A DNA stretch of 10,677 nucleotides, from contig JALWEA010000329.1 of assembly GCA_027039465.1 (NCBI GenBank), positions 1 through 10,677 on the forward strand, in the 5' to 3' direction. A model generated the notes under the pieces. That model saw nothing but the letters and a program-made list of their open reading frames with translations, made no database searches and was not told the origin of the DNA. Position 1 is the first letter of the stretch. Each line of letters opens with the position of its first letter. Positions 5,589 to 10,677 of this stretch are shown here, piece by piece. A program made the position numbers and the translations under genes. Source of the stretch: Calditrichia bacterium. Its GTDB lineage: Bacteria > Calditrichota > Calditrichia > Calditrichales > Calditrichaceae.

Positions 5589-6804
5589 TCTGCAAAAAAT
5601 CGAAGTACCTTGGGGTGCTTGGTTTCAGGATCGAAAAGAAGCATTTTTTTTGCCGGCCGCGTGGAAGATTGATTATTTTGATTTGAAGCGTCAAACGCCC
5701 GTTAATGAAAGGCGTATCACAGAAAAATTACAATCGTTAATTTCCGAATTAAAAGAGCGGCGTCCCCATTCGGTTGTGATAGCCGTTGATGATTTAACGC
5801 GTCCGGTTTACTTGGGTGAATTGCTTCGCGTATTATTGGAAATTCTTCATCAGTCCGGTTTGAAGCAAGAACAAATTATATTCTTATTCGGATTAGGGAC
5901 GCATCGCCCATTGAGTGAAGAAGATATGGCTAAAAAGTTGGGTGCGGAGATTGTACGGAAATATCAATGTTTGAATCATCATGTGACAGAAACGGAAAGT
6001 ATCGGCGAAACGTGGGGTAAAACAGATGTTAAAATCAATCGACATTATTTGGCTGCCGATTTTAAAATCGTGATAAGCGGATTAACCCCACACAGCTTTG
6101 CCGGATTTAGCGGCGGAGCCAAAATGATCATTCCCGGTTTGGCCGATATGGAAATCGTTGCCAAAACACACAAATCGGTTATGATGGGTTTCATGGGCAA
6201 ATTAGGAGAAGTTGAAAATAACCGGTTTCGTAAAACCATCGAAACATTGGTGCGCAAAGTCGGACTGGATTTTTTTATCGGGGTGGTTCTAAATGGCGAC
6301 CGTACCATTGCCGATATTTATACCGGCGATTTTATTGAAGCGCACCGAAAAGCAGCCGAAGCAGCACGCAGATTATATCAAGTAAACATTGACGACCATG
6401 CTCCTTACGACGTGATATTATTGAATGCTTTTCCAAAAGATACGGAGCTATTGCAAGCTGAAAACGGGTTTATTCCGTTAAAATCGGCCGGAGCGCATCT
6501 GGTTAAAGAAGGGGGTACGGTCATTCTAACTTCGGCTTGCTCCGAGGGAATGGGGCATCACGGCCTGTTTGAACCAGGTGGAAAGTTGTACCATCCGCCT
6601 CGACCGATACGTTTTCTAAAAGGCCGCCGGTTTGTCTTTTATTCACCGAATATTGTCCCTGATGAATTTTACAAATTATTTCATAATGAATATCTATTCT
6701 TAAGAGAAAAAGACAAATTGGAAAAATACCTAATGCAATCTATTGAAGGGAAAGCACGAACTGCCGTTTTCCCTTATGCCAGTTTACAAATAGTGGGTAA
6801 TTAA
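5578..6804 (+). CDS. LarA/DUF2088-family protein, putative nickel-pincer hydroxy-acid racemase or epimerase
   Basis: A 408-residue cytoplasmic protein close in length to lactate racemase LarA (about 424 aa). LarA uses a lysine-tethered nickel pincer nucleotide to invert an alpha-hydroxy acid by hydride transfer. Numbered from the ATG at 5578, the expected residues are in place: DDLTRP with Asp72 and Arg75, GTHRP with His109, PHSFAGFSGGAK with His172 and the cofactor-bearing Lys182, KTHK with His198 (nickel ligand), and Gln293 in LLQAENG. The position equal to LarA Lys298 is Asn296 (bases 6463-6465), so the substrate is probably not lactate. CSEGMGHHGLF (321-331) is another family stretch. It overlaps the flippase gene by 11 bases, or by 26 if the in-frame ATG at 5563 is used; neither start has a strong Shine-Dalgarno site. 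No LarB, LarC or LarE cofactor genes are in the window. A sugar-acid or hydroxyacyl epimerase for the polymer is my inference. Confidence 0.85.
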   Translation: MENNLQKIEVPWGAWFQDRKEAFFLPAAWKIDYFDLKRQTPVNERRITEKLQSLISELKERRPHSVVIAVDDLTRPVYLGELLRVLLEILHQSGLKQEQIIFLFGLGTHRPLSEEDMAKKLGAEIVRKYQCLNHHVTETESIGETWGKTDVKINRHYLAADFKIVISGLTPHSFAGFSGGAKMIIPGLADMEIVAKTHKSVMMGFMGKLGEVENNRFRKTIETLVRKVGLDFFIGVVLNGDRTIADIYTGDFIEAHRKAAEAARRLYQVNIDDHAPYDVILLNAFPKDTELLQAENGFIPLKSAGAHLVKEGGTVILTSACSEGMGHHGLFEPGGKLYHPPRPIRFLKGRRFVFYSPNIVPDEFYKLFHNEYLFLREKDKLEKYLMQSIEGKARTAVFPYASLQIVGN

Positions 6805-6806
6805 AC

Positions 6807-8117
6807 ATGCCTTTAACTGCATTTATTTTCTTAGCGTTGTATTTTACCGGGCTTATTTTGACGTTTCGTCATCCGTATTTTGGGATTGCGACTTATATTT
6901 TTGAATGGCACAACCATCCGCCTTATATGTGGTGGGGTAAAAATTTGCCCGATTTACGCTGGTCGCTTTTGGTCTCGTTGGTAACATTAATTAGTCTGTT
7001 GATTAATTATAAAAAACTAAGGCCTTTGAAAAACCCCAAATACAATCTGATCTGGTGGTTGGTTGCCATGACTATTTGGGTATATTTCATCAGCATATTT
7101 TACTCAATAGATCCGGCATCCAGTTTTCGCAAAGCCGAGTTTTTTTACAAATTAACCATTCAAATCTTTTTAATGATGTTTTTGATTCGTGAAATCAAGC
7201 ATTTCCGTGTGGTTATTTGGACATTGATTTTGGGTGTTGCCAATTTCGGACGCATCGCTTATCAAAGAGGCAGTAATCGCTATGTGGGCGTTATTGCTCC
7301 CAATGCAACAGAAGAAAATGCCATAGCCGCGCATGTGGCGGCGGTGTTTCCCTTTTTTGAATTATACTTTTTGGTGGGTAAAAAATGGGAAAAAATCATT
7401 ACGGCACTTTCAATACCGTTTATTTTGAATTTAATAATTTTGGCAAATTCGAGAGCCGCTTTTGTGGCTTTGGTTGTTATTGCGGGGCTTTCTCTAATTT
7501 GGATTAAGGGGCGCCTTCGTTGGCAAGTTTTGGCCGGTACATTCATTGGCATTCTATTGGTGCTGTATTTAGCCAACGATCAGTTTTGGCAACGACAGCA
7601 AACAATTGATAATTATAAACAAGAAGGCTCGGCAGTCAGTCGCATTTATCTGTGGCGTGGCGCTATAAAAATGTGGAAAGATCATCCCATGGGGCTCGGA
7701 GGCGGAGGCTACCAAAAATTGGTCATGGATTATGTACCGGAGTTAGCCGAAATCATGCAGGAGAAAGGGGCAAAAACCGTTCATAATACTTTTTTGCTGG
7801 TATTGGTCGAGTGGGGCTTTGTCGGGGAAATAATTTTTATTGGTTTTTTAATCCATGTCTTCCTGATTCTTCAAAATATAATTCGTAATTATCGGAAATA
7901 TCCGTTTGGCCGTTTTTATGTAGATGCAATTGCCTTGCAAATGGGATTGTTGGCCATTTTAACAGCCGGTATTTTTCATAATCGCAGCTATTCGGAGGTC
8001 ATCTATTGGTTTGGCGCGTTTGCCGTGGCGTTGCGGAATATTCAAGTAACGGATATTGAAGAGCTTGAAGATGAAGGATCGGAAGAAGATGATGCTTTAA
8101 TAACACAAGGGGTTTAA
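6807..8117 (+). CDS. Wzy / O-antigen ligase-type membrane protein (Wzy_C)
   Basis: A 436-residue polytopic membrane protein with about ten hydrophobic segments between residues 4 and 410. It carries the hallmarks of the O-antigen ligase/polymerase superfamily: NSRAAF (214-219) at the start of the Wzy_C region, SRIYLWRGAIKMWKDHPMG (278-296) followed by LGGGGY (297-302) in the large periplasmic loop, and TVHNTFL (324-330) with the conserved His326. It would polymerise flipped repeat units or ligate them to an acceptor. The N-terminal pattern (RHPYFGI, NHPPYMWWG) and the EENAIAAHVAAVFP stretch (169-182) remind me of the exosortase-A-associated O-glycosylation ligase family, which is a tentative link. 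The C-terminus is strongly acidic (10 Asp/Glu between 416 and 429). It starts two bases after the LarA-like gene. Polymerase and ligase cannot be told apart by sequence. Confidence 0.85.
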   Translation: MPLTAFIFLALYFTGLILTFRHPYFGIATYIFEWHNHPPYMWWGKNLPDLRWSLLVSLVTLISLLINYKKLRPLKNPKYNLIWWLVAMTIWVYFISIFYSIDPASSFRKAEFFYKLTIQIFLMMFLIREIKHFRVVIWTLILGVANFGRIAYQRGSNRYVGVIAPNATEENAIAAHVAAVFPFFELYFLVGKKWEKIITALSIPFILNLIILANSRAAFVALVVIAGLSLIWIKGRLRWQVLAGTFIGILLVLYLANDQFWQRQQTIDNYKQEGSAVSRIYLWRGAIKMWKDHPMGLGGGGYQKLVMDYVPELAEIMQEKGAKTVHNTFLLVLVEWGFVGEIIFIGFLIHVFLILQNIIRNYRKYPFGRFYVDAIALQMGLLAILTAGIFHNRSYSEVIYWFGAFAVALRNIQVTDIEELEDEGSEEDDALITQGV

Positions 8118-8124
8118 TCGTTCA

Positions 8125-9501
8125 GTGCGTAGGAAGATTTTATTTTTAACGGTAAACTTCCCACCGAACAATTCGGTCGGAACACATCGAGTGGCAAAAA
8201 TTTTAAAATATCTGGATCCGAAACGGTTCCAAATTACCGTTTTGACTTTAAAAGAAGAATATTATGATTTGAGCTTTGGTAAAAATTCGGATGATGCGAC
8301 CAAAATTCCCAAAACGGTGAAAGTGGTGCGCAGCGATAAGACGGATGTAACCTATCCGTTTACCAAAGTCAAAGCGCTCATTAAAAAATATTTAGGTCGG
8401 GGTAAGAAAGAAACAGAAGCTATTAAGCATAAAAAGGCAAAAACAATAACCCCATCGAAGATCTCGTTAAAAAAATCCAAATCGGAATGGAGCATCGATG
8501 GATTACGTAATTTCCTGTTTGCCATTTTTGAATTTCCGGACAAGTATATCGGTTGGTTGCCTAATGCCGTTCGTGAAAGTGTACGTTTGATAAAAGAAGA
8601 AAAGATTGAAGCTATTTTTACAACCGCCCCGCCGCATTCGCTATTTTTAATGGCCTTACTTGTTAAAAAGATCACCAAAGTGAAACTCATTTTGGATTAT
8701 CGTGATCCCTGGGCCTTATCCCGTTGGGATCGAGGCAATTCCATTAAAAGTGTCCTTGAACGGTGGTTGGAGCAAAGCGCCATAAAAGCAGCCGATCTTT
8801 GCTTATTCGTTACTCCTAAATTGCAGGCTGAGTATTCCAAGGCTTATGCACAGTATGATCCCAACAAGTTTAAAGTTTTTTCCAACGGTTATGATCCGGA
8901 TGATTTTAAACATATAATAAAATCTGATTTTTCGGCGCCGGACAAGGATTATATATATTTTGTACATTTGGGCACGTTATACAAAAAACGTGATCCCTCG
9001 AATTTATTTAAGGCCATTGCCGAATTAATAAATGAAGGTGTGCTGAATCCTCAAAAAGTTGTTTTTGAATTCATAGGAACGGTTGCCCGTGAATTGCGCG
9101 GTATCTATGATTTGGTGAAAGAATTAAAGCTACAAGAAGTTGTGCGGTTCTCCCCGCCCGTTCCGTTTAAGGATAGCCTGCAAACCATGTACAAAGCCGA
9201 CGGACTCCTTTTGATTCAACCGGGAACGGATTTACAAATTCCGGCAAAATTATTTGAATATATGGTAACCGGAAAACCGATTTTAGCCATTGCCGAACCT
9301 GATAGCGCTACGGAACAGGCCATTTTACAGGGACGGCTTGGAGTCTTCGCACCAGCGGATAATATTGAGAAAATTAAAACATCCATGGTAAAGTACTTAG
9401 AATTAATTAATAATAAAATAGAACCGAATAAAGCATACATTGAGTCATTTGATTATAGTAAATATATCAAGATTTTAGAAAAGGATCTGGAAAACATTTA
9501 A
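8125..9501 (+). CDS. GT-B glycosyltransferase, GT4-like, with a lysine-rich insert
   Basis: A 458-residue retaining-type glycosyltransferase, longer than the common 370-400 aa. The N-terminal Rossmann half starts KILFLTVNFPPNNSVGTHR (4-22), with the glycine-rich acceptor loop, and includes TTAPPHS (166-172) and LDYRDPWALS (190-199). The C-terminal donor-binding half has FSNGYDPDDF (252-261), HLGTLYKKRDP (281-291) and IPAKLFEYMVTGKPILA (372-388), the equivalent of the GT4 nucleotide-sugar motif. The extra length comes largely from residues 81-120, which contain 14 lysines and probably form a basic linker or membrane-contact segment. The start is GTG at 8125, supported because the first beta strand begins at once; AAGGGG at 8107-8112 is rather distant for a Shine-Dalgarno site. 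Seven bases separate it from the Wzy-like gene. Sugar and linkage are unknown. Confidence 0.87.
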   Translation: MRRKILFLTVNFPPNNSVGTHRVAKILKYLDPKRFQITVLTLKEEYYDLSFGKNSDDATKIPKTVKVVRSDKTDVTYPFTKVKALIKKYLGRGKKETEAIKHKKAKTITPSKISLKKSKSEWSIDGLRNFLFAIFEFPDKYIGWLPNAVRESVRLIKEEKIEAIFTTAPPHSLFLMALLVKKITKVKLILDYRDPWALSRWDRGNSIKSVLERWLEQSAIKAADLCLFVTPKLQAEYSKAYAQYDPNKFKVFSNGYDPDDFKHIIKSDFSAPDKDYIYFVHLGTLYKKRDPSNLFKAIAELINEGVLNPQKVVFEFIGTVARELRGIYDLVKELKLQEVVRFSPPVPFKDSLQTMYKADGLLLIQPGTDLQIPAKLFEYMVTGKPILAIAEPDSATEQAILQGRLGVFAPADNIEKIKTSMVKYLELINNKIEPNKAYIESFDYSKYIKILEKDLENI

Positions 9502-9504
9502 AAG

Positions 9505-10635
9505 ATGAAAATTAAATTAGCACATTTGATCAATTTTATGTCGCCGGCAGGCAAGGAAATTGGCATCGTAAAATTGCTAAATACCCTTAATCCCGATCAA
9601 TTTGAGACCACACTCATTGTAACGGACAAAATATTTGATCAGCTTGGTTTGAATATGAATAAAACCAAACTGATTGTTCTAAACAAAAAAAAAGGAAACG
9701 ATCTAAACATTTACTTTAAATTATATCATTTGTTTAAAGATGAACAGTTCGACATTGTTCACACCCATGCCTGGGGAACCTTGGTTGAGGGAATTCTGCC
9801 GGCTAAACTTGCCCGTGTTCCGGTAGTTGTTCATGGTGAGCATGGTACGTTCCATAAAGATTTTAAACGCAAAGTTGTACAAAAACTGTTTTTCAACTGG
9901 GCGGACTATTTGCTTACCGTGTCGGATGTGTTAGCTGACGAAATTTCTGCAACGATCGGTATTAAACGATCTAAGTTACATGCCATTTTAAACGGTGTTG
10001 ATGTGGAAAAATTTGCTCCGAATGAGCAACAAAGAATGTTCTACCGCAAAGAGCATAAATTTACTGATAAAGATTTTATAATCGGAACCGTGGGCAGACC
10101 GAAGCCGGTTAAAAATCAGCAGCTAATGATTCGGGCATTAAAGGAATTATTGCCCAAATTCCCTTCCACGCATTTTGTTATTATCGGCGATACGCCTCTT
10201 AATTCGCAAAAAGGATATTTGCGTTCCTTGGCGGGAAAACTCGGGATTGACGACCATGTACATTTTTTAGGGGTTAAGCAGGATATCCCGGGTTATTTAA
10301 ATATGTTTGATCTATTTGTTTTGCCGTCATTAAGCGAAGGATGCTCCAATGTATTGCAGGAAGCAATGGCTACGGGATTGCCGATTGTAGCCAGCAATGT
10401 GGGAGGCAATCCCGAGTTGATTCGCCACGGAGAAAACGGGTTGCTTTTTGATGTACATGATTTGAACGATTTTGTTTCGCAATTGACACGTTTGATGAAA
10501 GATGAAAAACTTCGTGAGAAATACGGACAAAATGCACGACAGAGTGCGGTTCGTGACTTTTCGCTGCAAACAATGATTTCTGCTTATTCGGAATTTTATA
10601 TTAATGCGATGAAAAATGTTCAAAAAGGTAAATAA
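9505..10635 (+). CDS. Family 4 glycosyltransferase (GT-B fold)
   Basis: A 376-residue enzyme of standard GT4 length that transfers a sugar from a nucleotide donor with retention of configuration in the cytoplasm. The N-terminal acceptor domain starts KIKLAHLINFMSPAGKE (2-18) and contains VHTHAWGTLVEG (85-96) and the strand VPVVVHGEHG (105-114). The donor domain includes ILNGVDVEKFAP (161-172), IGTVGRPKPVKNQ (193-205) with a lysine expected to bind the diphosphate, and the EX7E motif SEGCSNVLQE, with Glu278 and Glu286, followed by GLPIVASNVGGNPELI (291-306). It begins three bases after the preceding stop codon and its own TAA overlaps the next ATG by one base, so it sits inside a tightly coupled operon. 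Substrate specificity cannot be assigned. Confidence 0.93.
   Translation: MKIKLAHLINFMSPAGKEIGIVKLLNTLNPDQFETTLIVTDKIFDQLGLNMNKTKLIVLNKKKGNDLNIYFKLYHLFKDEQFDIVHTHAWGTLVEGILPAKLARVPVVVHGEHGTFHKDFKRKVVQKLFFNWADYLLTVSDVLADEISATIGIKRSKLHAILNGVDVEKFAPNEQQRMFYRKEHKFTDKDFIIGTVGRPKPVKNQQLMIRALKELLPKFPSTHFVIIGDTPLNSQKGYLRSLAGKLGIDDHVHFLGVKQDIPGYLNMFDLFVLPSLSEGCSNVLQEAMATGLPIVASNVGGNPELIRHGENGLLFDVHDLNDFVSQLTRLMKDEKLREKYGQNARQSAVRDFSLQTMISAYSEFYINAMKNVQKGK
10622..10628 (+). promoter_or_regulatory. Shine-Dalgarno site of the gene cut by the right edge
   Basis: AAAAAGG lies at the end of the GT4 gene, six bases before the ATG at 10635. Together with the TAATG stop/start overlap it supports a real coupled start there. 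Confidence 0.6.
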
Positions 10636-10677
10636 TGGAATTTCTTAATAGGGTTTGGTCCTTAAATTTTGTACTAC
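10635..10677 (+). CDS. Start of an unidentified gene, 3'-truncated by the window edge
   Basis: The ATG at 10635 shares its A with the TAA stop of the GT4 gene (TAATG), and AAAAAGG precedes it at good spacing. Only 14 codons are visible, reading MEFLNRVWSLNFVL, with no stop before the window ends. The stretch is fairly hydrophobic, but it is too short to assign a family. Its position implies another member of the same polysaccharide operon. Confidence 0.55.
   Translation, partial: MEFLNRVWSLNFVL

Noticed and set aside
5578..6804. Naming the LarA-like gene as lactate racemase (larA)
   Set aside because: The Lys298-equivalent is Asn and no lar accessory genes or lactate context are present, so only family-level naming is justified.
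8352..8690. 112-codon open frame on the minus strand
   Set aside because: It lies fully inside a well-supported glycosyltransferase gene, shows no recognisable domain, and the whole window is otherwise + strand.

Overview
The window is an almost fully coding (about 98%), single-strand block of a cell-surface or exopolysaccharide biosynthesis locus from a bacterium of roughly 40% GC. All eleven genes lie on the + strand and are separated by a few bases or overlap slightly, apart from one 135-bp spacer. Several starts have clear GGAG-type Shine-Dalgarno sites, and TTG and GTG starts are used. The host cannot be named from this sequence alone. The AT-leaning composition and protein style would fit the FCB/Calditrichota-like bacteria, but that is only an impression.

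Layout. Block 1 (1-3950) holds the C-terminal part of a DegT/StrS-type PLP sugar aminotransferase cut by the left edge, a membrane-anchored family 2 glycosyltransferase, a tandem-GNAT-like acyltransferase, a stand-alone acyl carrier protein (ACP) with an intact phosphopantetheine serine, and a second GNAT acyltransferase with a TTG start. A 135-bp spacer follows (3951-4085) and contains a degenerate 8-nt tandem repeat. Block 2 (4086-10677) holds a WzxC-type flippase, a LarA/DUF2088-family (nickel-pincer racemase/epimerase) protein overlapping its end, a Wzy/O-antigen-ligase-type membrane protein, two GT-B (GT4-like) glycosyltransferases, and the first 14 codons of a further gene.

How they may work together. 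The aminotransferase would make an amino sugar. The ACP and the two GNAT proteins would supply and attach an acyl group. GT2 and the two GT4 enzymes would assemble the lipid-linked repeat unit, which Wzx flips and the Wzy-like protein polymerises or ligates. The least expected member is the LarA-like protein. It keeps the residues expected for the nickel-pincer cofactor and for catalysis, but has Asn where the lactate racemase has the substrate-contacting Lys298. This suggests a hydroxy-acid or sugar-acid epimerase serving the polymer pathway. The ACP, GNAT and LarA combination is the best candidate here for an undescribed decoration pathway. That linkage is inference, and no acyl-activating ligase or LarB/C/E cofactor genes are visible in the window.
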